A DNA stretch of 51,123 nt from assembly GCA_021741075.1 (NCBI GenBank), contig JAIOYO010000024.1, forward strand, positions 1 to 51,123. The letters run 5' to 3'. Both the position numbers and the translations under genes were made by a program. Positions within the stretch are counted from its first letter, which is position 1. Each line of letters begins with the position of its first letter. Source of the stretch: Flavobacteriales bacterium (GTDB lineage Bacteria; Bacteroidota; Bacteroidia; UBA10329). Shown in pieces: positions 26,892 through 34,299 of this stretch. The notes under the pieces were generated by a model that did not search any database, was not told the origin of the DNA, and saw nothing but the letters and a program-made list of their open reading frames with translations.

Positions 26892-27813
26892 TACTTAGGA
26901 ACAGTACCGATAAAAGCAAAGTAGATAAAACCGAAACTACCACTATTAACCATCTTATTGGGTAAGCCTTCTTGTCTGCCACAACCGGATTGGTAATCAC
27001 GTTGCAGTAGGTGAGATTCTTTTCCACATCACGTTCTGCAGCTTCCAATTGTTCCTTTAAGTCGTTGTACCCACCTCTTACTCTCCACAAGTGCTCGTTC
27101 AACGCCATGAATTCTCCACCTTTTTCTTTCAATGCATCAAGTAGAGGTTCGATTTCCTTGGCATTCATTTTTCGACTTGGTGTAGATATCACTTCCAAAT
27201 AACGCTCGGTGGCATACTCGGTTTGTAGCGCGTAATCTAGAATACCATAGTTCTGTCTTATTCCTGTAAGAATGGTTTCCATACTGTCCATTTCTGCTCG
27301 TTTCTTGGAAACCTGAGTTTCTAAAATTTTCACGAGTTCCATGGCCTTTTCTTGTTGTAAAAAGCGCTCTTTCTTGTTGAAGAAGAAAATGATAGATTCC
27401 ACCATGTCTCGTGCTTGAACAGGGTCTTTATCTAAAACTTCAACAACTACAGACTCGTACTCTGTTTTACGGAACACTACGTTTTCTTGATACTGTTTAA
27501 TTAAATCAGAAGCGGAAGAAGAGCCTCCTTGGTCAATTCTATAACTTTCGAATAGGTTAAACACATTTGCTACGGAATCTCTAATTACATCCGACTCCAA
27601 AACTTGAAGCATTTGCTCCGTTGGCGTTTCATTTCCCATAGGAATAATGTTCGCTGGATAGAGTACTGCAAATGATTTATACCTCGGGGTAATAATAAAT
27701 GAACTAGAGAAAACAACCGAAAGCACTAAAGCTATAAGTGCTACTCCTAACAGGTGTTTCCTCCATCTTAAAAGCAAATCAAACAATTCGGAGTTGTGCT
27801 TGTATTCGCTCAT
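26848..27813 (-). CDS. Wzz-like chain-length determinant protein, second copy
   Basis: Starting at the ATG at 27813 gives MSEYKHNSELFDLLLRWRKH, one base after the stop of the preceding gene. This is better than the upstream in-frame ATG, which lies within that gene. The protein of about 321 residues has a first transmembrane helix around residues 23-42, a long periplasmic helical region with coiled-coil character (EKAMELVKILETQVSKKRAEMDSM, LKEQLEAAERDVEK) and a second membrane helix near the end preceded by VADKKAYPIRWLIV. This is the layout of polysaccharide co-polymerases that set chain length. It is a paralogue of its upstream neighbour, with the same pre-membrane motif (KKxYPIRWLIV). Confidence 0.85.
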   Translation of the reverse strand: MSEYKHNSELFDLLLRWRKHLLGVALIALVLSVVFSSSFIITPRYKSFAVLYPANIIPMGNETPTEQMLQVLESDVIRDSVANVFNLFESYRIDQGGSSSASDLIKQYQENVVFRKTEYESVVVEVLDKDPVQARDMVESIIFFFNKKERFLQQEKAMELVKILETQVSKKRAEMDSMETILTGIRQNYGILDYALQTEYATERYLEVISTPSRKMNAKEIEPLLDALKEKGGEFMALNEHLWRVRGGYNDLKEQLEAAERDVEKNLTYCNVITNPVVADKKAYPIRWLIVVVSVLSTLLLSVLFLSIVENVRGKDSANQL

Positions 27814-27814
27814 A

Positions 27815-28846
27815 CTATTGTTCGTTTTCTTTGGTAATGTTCTCATAACCGATTATCACAAGAAGTGCTAAAATGAAGGTTGAAATGGTAGAAACCAATA
27901 CAATCAACCAGCGAATAGGGTAGCTCTTCTTTTCAGCAGGAAAAGCATTGTTTACTATGAACTTATGTGGCAAGCTTTGTTCGGCATCAACCTTCGCCTC
28001 TTGGTATTTTGCACGAAGGTGACTCAATTGCTCCTTTTCATGTTCAAGCATGTCTCTAATAGAAACATAGGCGCCACCATACTTGGATAGAACTTGCAAT
28101 TGTTCTGCAAGTTTTTCTGCTGCTCGTGCGTTTCCTTCTAAAATTGCTTTTGCGTAGTACTCGTTAAAACGCTCAGACATGGACTCGTAATCATTTACTC
28201 CCATTTCCCGCATCCTGTTTAATGAATCCTCGAGCTCTTTAACATAGTTTTTCATCTCGGCATACTCAGCTTCTGCAATGGCCATGGCTTTAAACGCACG
28301 TTCTTTTTGCATTCTATTTTTTACAGAATCAACCAATGCTGCAATATCATTAGCAATATCGGCAGCTAGAAACCTATCTGAGTCCAAAACATCAATTCTT
28401 ACAGACTGAAATTCAGTTCGTTTGTAGGTAATGTTGCTTTCATACTCCTTAAACAACTTGGTCTGTCTGTATACATCTGAAGTATCAATTTCATAATGAT
28501 TCATCAAATCATACTTCTGCACCACTCGGGAGCGAATTTCATCAGAATTAAGAATTTGAATCAACTGCTCAGCTTGTTCTTCTTCTCCAAAGGATAGCAG
28601 GTCTTCTTTTGCAACGTTGTTTTTGGCAAGCAGCGATTTTGAAATTGAAGCTGTTGAAGTTGGGAACATAATAACCGTGCTCTCGAACTTTGGAGTCACG
28701 AACATTGGTCCTGAAAAAATCGCTGATAGTACGGCCGCGGCAACTGTTAGTATGATGAGCGGTTTTTTCCACCTTACCACGAACAAAAGGAGATTCGATG
28801 AGTCGAAATTCAGCCCGTTGTTAACTTCAATTTTATCTTCCGACAT
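27815..28846 (-). CDS. Wzz-like chain-length determinant protein, first copy
   Basis: The 343-residue protein has a first membrane helix at about residues 30-50 (KPLIILTVAAAVLSAIFSG), a periplasmic region starting with FVTPKFESTVIMFP, long helices (FKAMAIAEAEYAEMKNYVKELEDSLNRM) and a C-terminal membrane helix after KKSYPIRWLIVLVSTIS. No cytoplasmic tyrosine-kinase domain is attached, so it is a Wzz-type rather than Wzc-type protein. Overall pattern and length match the following gene, so the pair probably arose by tandem duplication. The flippase gene lies 66 bases upstream on the same strand. Confidence 0.85.
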   Translation of the reverse strand: MSEDKIEVNNGLNFDSSNLLLFVVRWKKPLIILTVAAAVLSAIFSGPMFVTPKFESTVIMFPTSTASISKSLLAKNNVAKEDLLSFGEEEQAEQLIQILNSDEIRSRVVQKYDLMNHYEIDTSDVYRQTKLFKEYESNITYKRTEFQSVRIDVLDSDRFLAADIANDIAALVDSVKNRMQKERAFKAMAIAEAEYAEMKNYVKELEDSLNRMREMGVNDYESMSERFNEYYAKAILEGNARAAEKLAEQLQVLSKYGGAYVSIRDMLEHEKEQLSHLRAKYQEAKVDAEQSLPHKFIVNNAFPAEKKSYPIRWLIVLVSTISTFILALLVIIGYENITKENEQ

Positions 28847-28911
28847 ACCCTATTTTGATGAATGGGCAAAAGTAGAAATTTTTGATAGCCAATTTTGGTT
28901 CACCTTAACTG

Positions 28912-30360
28912 CTATTCTAGTCTCAGTTTACGTAGTGATTTAAGGTTTGGAATCAAAGAAAGTAATGTCAGAATGCCGCCTGAAAAAAGCATGATTGCCG
29001 AGCCAAGTTTCCAATCAAAACCTGAACTTAAATAACCCAATATTAAAACAAGAAAGACAGGGGAAATGAGGAAAATTAGCTCCTTGTCTACTTTGAATTT
29101 AAACAGCTTAATGCTAACCAAAAGTTGTAAAAAGAATGCCAATAATTGGGTTATGAAACAGGTGATGGCCGCACCGTATGCACCCAGTTTTGGTATTAAT
29201 GTCGCATTGAAAATAAGGCTTGATGTGACGCCAATTAATGCAATGATGTTCAGTTGTTTAAGACTTCCATTTGCGGTTAGAAGTGTACCAATAATATAAG
29301 CTCCCGCCATTGGAATTAGAGAGAACATCAGCAGCGAAAGAATGCGTCCAGATTCTTCTGCATGTTCTTGATAAAGCAGAGACATCAAATCGGTAGCGTA
29401 ATACCAACAAATCATTCCTAAAGTGAAAGCAGGAATGAGTATCAGTTTGGATGCTAAATGTACCAACGGTTTTACATCTTCTTTGAGTTTCAGCATGCGC
29501 GAAAACATGGGTAGTAATAGAACTGCAAACAAGTAAGCTATCATGTTGGTCGCGTCTAATAGACGAAATGCTTGTGCATAAATTCCAGTTTGCTCCTTTC
29601 CGTCAGGTAACATTCGTTCTAATAGAACAGAATCAACACGTCCATAAATGCTCATCAGAAGAATAAGTAATGCAAACGGCAAACTCTGTTTAAGAATAAG
29701 AACCAACATTGCTGGATTCCAGTTGAACGTAAATGGACCGCCACGTTTTAGAACAACCACAAGAGCAAACAAAGCGGTTGCTAAATAGGCAAAGGTTTGC
29801 AGGTACACAAACCATTCAATCTGAAACGGGGTAGAAAGCTGAGCGTAGAAAAGCAGCCAACCACATGTAACTATCATGAGTAACCTATCCATAACTGAAA
29901 CCAAGCTGTCCATCTTAAACAGTTGCAACCCAGAAATATTAGAACGAAGAAATAAGATGGAGGAAAGTAGAAATTGATTGAAACAGAGCAAAATCAACAT
30001 CATCATTTGATGATTGGAATATCCCATTGCTAAACCAGTAATAATGCAGATTAGCATGTAGCCAATTGCGAGAAGAACTCGAAGTGCTATAATCCGAGGA
30101 AAGTACTTTCCTAAGAGGTGCTCATGTTGCGAAACGTTTCGGTTGTTGAAGTTGCTGATGCCTAAATCCAGAAAAACATTCAGGATGAAAGCAAAATTGA
30201 AAAGGGCGAAATAAGAACCATACACTTCTGCGCCAACTTGGTTTTGTACTGCTCTATCTATGCCGAAAATCCAAAACGGCTTTACCAGCAGATTCAGAAA
30301 CAGCAGGAATGCGAGGTTGGATAGAAACTTTCGTTGCATGGTTTGTGGCAAATCTACCAT
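28912..30360 (-). CDS. Polysaccharide flippase (Wzx/MATE-like)
   Basis: The 482-residue protein has about twelve to fourteen hydrophobic segments with short loops, the profile of MOP-superfamily oligosaccharide flippases that move undecaprenyl-linked repeat units across the inner membrane. Typical features include an N-terminal amphipathic stretch and NVFLDLGISNFNNRNVSQ in the first loop (equivalent to the DxGIxxxxxR region). Charged residues occur within helices (LMSIYGRVDSVLLERML). It is the first gene of the minus-strand polysaccharide run and is divergent from the GT4 gene across 51 bases. A Met at residue 8 is an alternative start. Confidence 0.87.
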   Translation of the reverse strand: MVDLPQTMQRKFLSNLAFLLFLNLLVKPFWIFGIDRAVQNQVGAEVYGSYFALFNFAFILNVFLDLGISNFNNRNVSQHEHLLGKYFPRIIALRVLLAIGYMLICIITGLAMGYSNHQMMMLILLCFNQFLLSSILFLRSNISGLQLFKMDSLVSVMDRLLMIVTCGWLLFYAQLSTPFQIEWFVYLQTFAYLATALFALVVVLKRGGPFTFNWNPAMLVLILKQSLPFALLILLMSIYGRVDSVLLERMLPDGKEQTGIYAQAFRLLDATNMIAYLFAVLLLPMFSRMLKLKEDVKPLVHLASKLILIPAFTLGMICWYYATDLMSLLYQEHAEESGRILSLLMFSLIPMAGAYIIGTLLTANGSLKQLNIIALIGVTSSLIFNATLIPKLGAYGAAITCFITQLLAFFLQLLVSIKLFKFKVDKELIFLISPVFLVLILGYLSSGFDWKLGSAIMLFSGGILTLLSLIPNLKSLRKLRLE

Positions 30361-30411
30361 TTGAAAACTCTTACTTAACCACGACTTAAGCGCTTTTATT
30401 ACATTGCCGAG

Positions 30412-31539
30412 GTGCGAATTGCTGTCAATACTCGACTTCTTATAAAAGACCGTCTGGAAGGATTGGGGCGATTTTCGTATGAAACTTTAAAGCTAATTAC
30501 GAATGCACATCCTGAACATCAGTTCTTCTTTTTGTTTGATAGACCGTTTGATCACGAATTTGTTTTTTCGGATAATGTAACTCCAATTGTGGTTTATCCT
30601 CCAGCGAGACATCCAATTCTTTGGCATGTATGGTTTGAGATTTCGTTGCCTAATGTGCTGAAAAAGATAAATCCTGATGTGTTCCTTTCTCCAGATGGAT
30701 TTCTATCCTTAAAAGCAGATGTGGTTAGCCTACCTGTGATTCACGATTTGAACTTCGTTCACAATCCTTCTGATTTGGCTCGTTCTCATGCTTGGTTTTA
30801 CAACCAATACTTTCCGAAGTATGCTAGTAAAGCGGCACGGATTGCCACTGTTTCGGAATTCTCGAAGCAAGACATAGTTACGCAGTATGGTGTTGATTCA
30901 TCCAACATTGATGTGGTTTACAATGGCGTTTCCGAACGTTTTAAGCCGTTGACTGAAGCACAGAAACAATTAGTAAGAGCAAAATGGACTGCGAAAAAGC
31001 AATATTTCATTTACGTTGGCGCTATTCATCAACGGAAGAATATTGAGCGTATGTTGCTGGCCTATGATCATTTTCGAACACGAACCGAAGAACCACATCA
31101 ATTTGTTCTGGTTGGAAATAAGAAATGGTGGACATCAAGCATGCAAAATGCGCTAGATTCCATGAAATTCAAGGATGAGGTGATTTTTACGGGGCGAGTT
31201 TCGGATAACGATTTAAACAACTTGATGGGGGCTGCTTTGGCAAACGTTTATGTTTCCACTTTTGAAGGCTTTGGAATTCCAATAATTGAGGCTTTTCAAT
31301 CAGGAATTCCAGTAATTACAGCCAACGTAACTAGTATGCCAGAGATTGCTGCTGATGCTGCCTTGATTGTGAATCCGTACGAGCCAAGTCAAATAGCAGA
31401 AGCAATGATTCGCATTGCTTCATCAACCCAGCTACGTAAGGAACTGGTTCTAAAAGGGCAGGAGCGAGCTTCATTTTTTACATGGAAGCAATCTGCCGAC
31501 TTGCTATGGAGGAGTGTGCTAAAGACAGTGGAGGGTTAA
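30412..31539 (+). CDS. Family 4 glycosyltransferase (GT-B fold)
   Basis: Read from GTG at 30412, giving the typical opening MRIAVNTRLL. The 375-residue protein has the GT-B organisation. The N-terminal acceptor domain contains PVIHDLNFVHNP and IATVSEFSKQDIV. The C-terminal donor domain contains FIYVGAIHQRKNIERML, where the conserved Lys of the phosphate site follows Arg, and STFEGFGIPIIEAFQSGIPVI with the EGFGxPxxE donor motif. This is a retaining glycosyltransferase using a nucleotide sugar, probably adding a sugar to the locus polysaccharide. Sugar identity cannot be predicted. The dispersed repeat element at 31543-31628 lies directly after its stop. Confidence 0.88.
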   Translation: MRIAVNTRLLIKDRLEGLGRFSYETLKLITNAHPEHQFFFLFDRPFDHEFVFSDNVTPIVVYPPARHPILWHVWFEISLPNVLKKINPDVFLSPDGFLSLKADVVSLPVIHDLNFVHNPSDLARSHAWFYNQYFPKYASKAARIATVSEFSKQDIVTQYGVDSSNIDVVYNGVSERFKPLTEAQKQLVRAKWTAKKQYFIYVGAIHQRKNIERMLLAYDHFRTRTEEPHQFVLVGNKKWWTSSMQNALDSMKFKDEVIFTGRVSDNDLNNLMGAALANVYVSTFEGFGIPIIEAFQSGIPVITANVTSMPEIAADAALIVNPYEPSQIAEAMIRIASSTQLRKELVLKGQERASFFTWKQSADLLWRSVLKTVEG

Positions 31540-31542
31540 GCT

Positions 31543-31628
31543 CTTGTTTCGCTGAGGAACTAAGCGTCTCTTTATTCTAATTATTCAAGCCAAAAGCGAG
31601 AAATTTCCTTCGTCAGGGTGACAAACGG
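31543..31628 (-). repeat. Gene-less copy of the GIY-YIG-associated repeat element
   Basis: On the minus strand, a 31-base end at 31628-31598 (CCGTTTGT, then CCCTGACGAAGGAA, then TCTC) matches the left flank of the GIY-YIG gene at 39328-39358 at 26 of 31 positions. A 29-base end at 31571-31543 (GAGACGCTT, then GTTCCTCAGCGAAACAAG) matches the right flank at 39725-39753 at 27 of 29. Only 26 bases separate the two ends here, against about 366 in the nuclease-bearing unit. It sits between the GT4 gene and the ybaB gene. Confidence 0.75.
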
Positions 31629-31687
31629 GAAAATCTTAGAAACGATTTCGGTTAGGAATAAAATTCGCTCATACCGAAATCTAAATT

Positions 31688-31981
31688 CTAAAAGCCTAGG
31701 CCGCCCATCAAACCTCCAGCCATTCCTCGCATTTCCGATTCAAATACGTTTTCAGCATTTTCTAATGCCTTATTTGTAGCAATTACGATTAGTTCGGCCA
31801 ATTCGTCTCTGCCAGCATCATTCAACGATTCGGGAATAATAACTTCAATTATTTTCTTGTTGCCGTTTGCAACAACGATAATTCCTTGACATTCACCTTT
31901 AACAGAAATATGGTTGAGGCGTTCTTTTGCAGCATCCATTTGCTCCTTCATTTGCTGGAGCTGTTTCATTTTGTCAAACAT
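31688..31981 (-). CDS. YbaB/EbfC nucleoid-associated protein
   Basis: The 97-residue protein has the family layout: an N-terminal helix MFDKMKQLQQMKEQMDAAKERL, a central strand region (GIIVVANGNKKIIEVIIPESL), a helix DELAELIVIATNKALENAENV and a glycine- and methionine-rich tail (MRGMAGGLMGGLGF). YbaB proteins form tweezer-like dimers that bind DNA. In many bacteria the gene follows dnaX, but here it lies three bases downstream of a small coiled-coil protein gene, the last of a four-gene minus-strand run. The unusual context does not weaken the family call. Confidence 0.92.
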   Translation of the reverse strand: MFDKMKQLQQMKEQMDAAKERLNHISVKGECQGIIVVANGNKKIIEVIIPESLNDAGRDELAELIVIATNKALENAENVFESEMRGMAGGLMGGLGF

Positions 31982-31984
31982 AAA

Positions 31985-32227
31985 CTATGTTTTTTTTAAA
32001 TTTTTCAGACTCTTAGAGTTCTCATGCAACAACTTAATTCGGTGCTCGATAAGCTCGTTCATTTCGTCTCCCATTTCCTGAATGGAAGGATATTTACTTA
32101 CAGAAATAATCTCGGGACAGCATTCCTGTATGGAACGATTGAGGCTTTCCACCTCTTCCATTATTTCTCGTAGAAGGCTTTCAGTTGACACGTCTTCAAA
32201 AGTATCGGTGGTGTTCTTTTTTGCCAA
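31985..32227 (-). CDS. Small coiled-coil protein of unknown function
   Basis: An 80-residue acidic protein, helical almost throughout (TESLLREIMEEVESLNRSIQE, EMGDEMNELIEHRIKLLHENSKSLKNL). It has no membrane segment and one pair of adjacent cysteines (ECCPE). Its gene is three bases from ybaB, so co-translation is likely. A structural or partner role for YbaB could be imagined, but nothing in the sequence proves it. No family is recognised. Confidence 0.6.
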   Translation of the reverse strand: MAKKNTTDTFEDVSTESLLREIMEEVESLNRSIQECCPEIISVSKYPSIQEMGDEMNELIEHRIKLLHENSKSLKNLKKT

Positions 32228-32257
32228 TAGGTATAACGGAAAGATGTTAACAAGCAG

Positions 32258-33004
32258 TTAACCATTTGATCGCAAATCAGCCCACGGCATTCCTCTTGAA
32301 AAGCGCTCGTTCCACGGGTAAAGAGGTTTGCCATTATTTGCAATTAGTTGGCGCACATCAGATTTTCGAATGGAGGGAGATCCTATGATGAATGAAAAAT
32401 CTTCAAAATCTTTACTGATGATTGTTCCAGCCCCGATTAAGCAATTGTCGCCAATGCTGATGTTTCCAATAATAGAAGATTGAATCCCAATCTGCGTGTA
32501 GTTTCCAACTGTAGGTCCTTTCACAATCTCGGTTGGAGGATGCTTATCATTAGCCAGCACAACATTCGGATAAATGAAAACAAAATTGCCTAGGGAACTG
32601 AATTGACATAGATGAACATTACTGTGTAATTGACAATAATTTCCGATTGTCAAAAAGCCTTGCAAATCGCAATTCGTTCCTATTTTACAATTGTCACCAA
32701 TGACTGTATTTTCTCTAATTGTGACACGATGCCCAGATTGAAAATGAGTTCCGATTGATACGCCTGAATAAATTATACTGTGACTTCTAATTATTGCTTC
32801 AGAACCAATAATGGTTGGTGCGTTCAGGTAATTTTCTACGTGATAATAATCAGAAGTCGGTTCGCCAATTACACAGTCGTTGGTAATGATTGAATTATCA
32901 CCAATTGTAACGTTGTCATAAATAGAAACATTATCACCAATTTTGACATTCTCACCTAGGATTGCCGAAGAGCTGATGTACTGATTGCGACCATTAAACT
33001 TCAT
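32258..33004 (-). CDS. Hexapeptide-repeat acyltransferase-like protein
   Basis: A 248-residue protein dominated by left-handed beta-helix repeats from about residue 10 to 205 (ISSSAILGENVKIGDNVSIYDNVTIGDN; VRENTVIGDNCKIG-like units; IGIQSSIIGNISIGDNCLIGAGTII), then SPSIRK and a helical tail (YPWNERFSRGMPWADL). It resembles sugar O- or N-acyltransferases of the NeuD/WbbJ type and LpxA-like proteins. The donor and acceptor cannot be told. Because it follows a polysaccharide region, modification of a surface sugar is plausible. The preceding gene overlaps its start by four bases. Confidence 0.8.
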   Translation of the reverse strand: MKFNGRNQYISSSAILGENVKIGDNVSIYDNVTIGDNSIITNDCVIGEPTSDYYHVENYLNAPTIIGSEAIIRSHSIIYSGVSIGTHFQSGHRVTIRENTVIGDNCKIGTNCDLQGFLTIGNYCQLHSNVHLCQFSSLGNFVFIYPNVVLANDKHPPTEIVKGPTVGNYTQIGIQSSIIGNISIGDNCLIGAGTIISKDFEDFSFIIGSPSIRKSDVRQLIANNGKPLYPWNERFSRGMPWADLRSNG

Positions 33005-33318
33005 TCTTGCAGATTTACCGTATTCGAAGAGTTGGTTTTCTGTTTTCTTGTTTCACGCATCGTTCCTTCCCAATAACACGCGTAGCATCTGTATCTTTTT
33101 AATTTGAGCGTTCCTAAGCTCAATGCGTTCATAATTCTTTCAGGTCTTTTGGACTTTGACCTTTTCACTTTTAAACCGCATGCTGGGCAACTTGAAAATT
33201 TAAGAAAATTCGAAAATCTGAATAAAACCAGAATAACAATATAGATTATACACGCAATTAATCCCCAGTGAAGGATTATTTTGAATACAGCTTCCCAATT
33301 TATTGAATGCGCTTCCAT
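33001..33318 (-). CDS. Small membrane protein with two zinc-knuckle-like Cys pairs
   Basis: A 105-residue protein with one hydrophobic segment near residues 14-35 (ILHWGLIACIIYIVILVLF). A cytoplasmic-type basic region follows, holding CPACG (around residue 45) and CYACYW (around 80). The two CxxC pairs are spaced as in zinc ribbons. Its stop overlaps the start of the acyltransferase-like gene by four bases, so they are translationally coupled. No function is known. A link between a membrane-bound zinc ribbon and sugar acylation is only suggested by this coupling. Confidence 0.6.
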   Translation of the reverse strand: MEAHSINWEAVFKIILHWGLIACIIYIVILVLFRFSNFLKFSSCPACGLKVKRSKSKRPERIMNALSLGTLKLKRYRCYACYWEGTMRETRKQKTNSSNTVNLQE

Positions 33319-33420
33319 AAGCGAACCAAAGTAACTGATTTTTGTCCTCCCATGCAGATGAGTTCTACTTTCTATGTATTAGTAAATCGCCAACTTTGGC
33401 GCAAACCTGAGACTTAATAT

Positions 33421-34185
33421 ATGATTACGTTAATATCGCCTGCAAAGAAATTAGACTACAAATCGAATGTTTGTACTAAGGAATTTACTATTCCTGAATG
33501 CTTAGATCGTTCTGCGATTCTCATTAAGAAACTGCAGCGAACGTCAAGGAAGCAAATTGGAGAATTGATGGGTTTGAGTCAGGATTTGGTTAATCTCAAC
33601 GTTGATCGTTACGCAAGCTGGAATGAGGACTTTACTGAAGGCCAAATCCGTCAAGCTATACTTGCCTTCAAAGGAGATGTTTATCAGGGAATGAAAAATG
33701 ATGAATTGAGTCCAAAAGAGCTTCAATTTGCACAAAACCATCTTCGTATCCTTAGCGGATTACACGGACTACTTCGACCATTAGATTTAATTAAGCCTTA
33801 TCGATTAGAAATGGGAACAAAACTCGCGGTTAAGGGGAAGAAAGATTTGTACGGCTTTTGGGGTGACGAGATAACCAATAGAGTAAATTTAGCTTTGGAA
33901 TCATCAGGAAACGATACGCTATGCAATTTGGCCAGTGAAGAATATTTCAAAGCGGTGAATACCAAGAAATTGAAAGCAAACATCATCACTCCGGTATTTA
34001 AAGAGCTCAAGAATGGGCAATTGAAGATTATCTCTCTATATGCCAAACAAGCGCGTGGAATGATGGCTGGTTTTATCATTCGAAACGGAATAAATGAAGT
34101 AGATGACATCAAAGGTTTCTCGGATGGAGGCTACAGATATACCACCAACTTGTCTGACGAAAAATCATGGGTATTTACGCGGTAG
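33421..34185 (+). CDS. yaaA: Peroxide stress protein YaaA (UPF0246/DUF328)
   Basis: The 254-residue length and the motifs ISPAKKLD (residues 4-11), PYRLEMGTKL and FxGDVYxG (here AFKGDVYQGM) are characteristic of YaaA. In E. coli, YaaA is induced through OxyR and lowers free intracellular iron during hydrogen peroxide stress. The terminal segment ARGMMAGFIIRN, GFSDGGYRY is also conserved. The fold is a DNA-binding cantaloupe fold according to the known structure. It stands alone, and nothing in its upstream 100 bases could be recognised as an OxyR site. Confidence 0.93.
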   Translation: MITLISPAKKLDYKSNVCTKEFTIPECLDRSAILIKKLQRTSRKQIGELMGLSQDLVNLNVDRYASWNEDFTEGQIRQAILAFKGDVYQGMKNDELSPKELQFAQNHLRILSGLHGLLRPLDLIKPYRLEMGTKLAVKGKKDLYGFWGDEITNRVNLALESSGNDTLCNLASEEYFKAVNTKKLKANIITPVFKELKNGQLKIISLYAKQARGMMAGFIIRNGINEVDDIKGFSDGGYRYTTNLSDEKSWVFTR

Positions 34186-34261
34186 ATATGCCTTGGCACA
34201 AAAACCTGATCTTGTGAAATCCGACTTTAATGTGTTGGTGCAACTCAGTCAGTCAAATTTT

Positions 34262-34269
34262 TACATTTG
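34262..34269 (+). promoter_or_regulatory. Candidate -7 element for the T9SS protein gene
   Basis: TACATTTG is an exact TAnnTTTG match 31 bases before the start at 34300. The nearest TTG upstream (34235-34237) is 24 bases away, longer than the preferred spacing. Confidence 0.45.
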
Positions 34270-34299
34270 ACGGAATAACCCCAAAATTACAATCGTATC

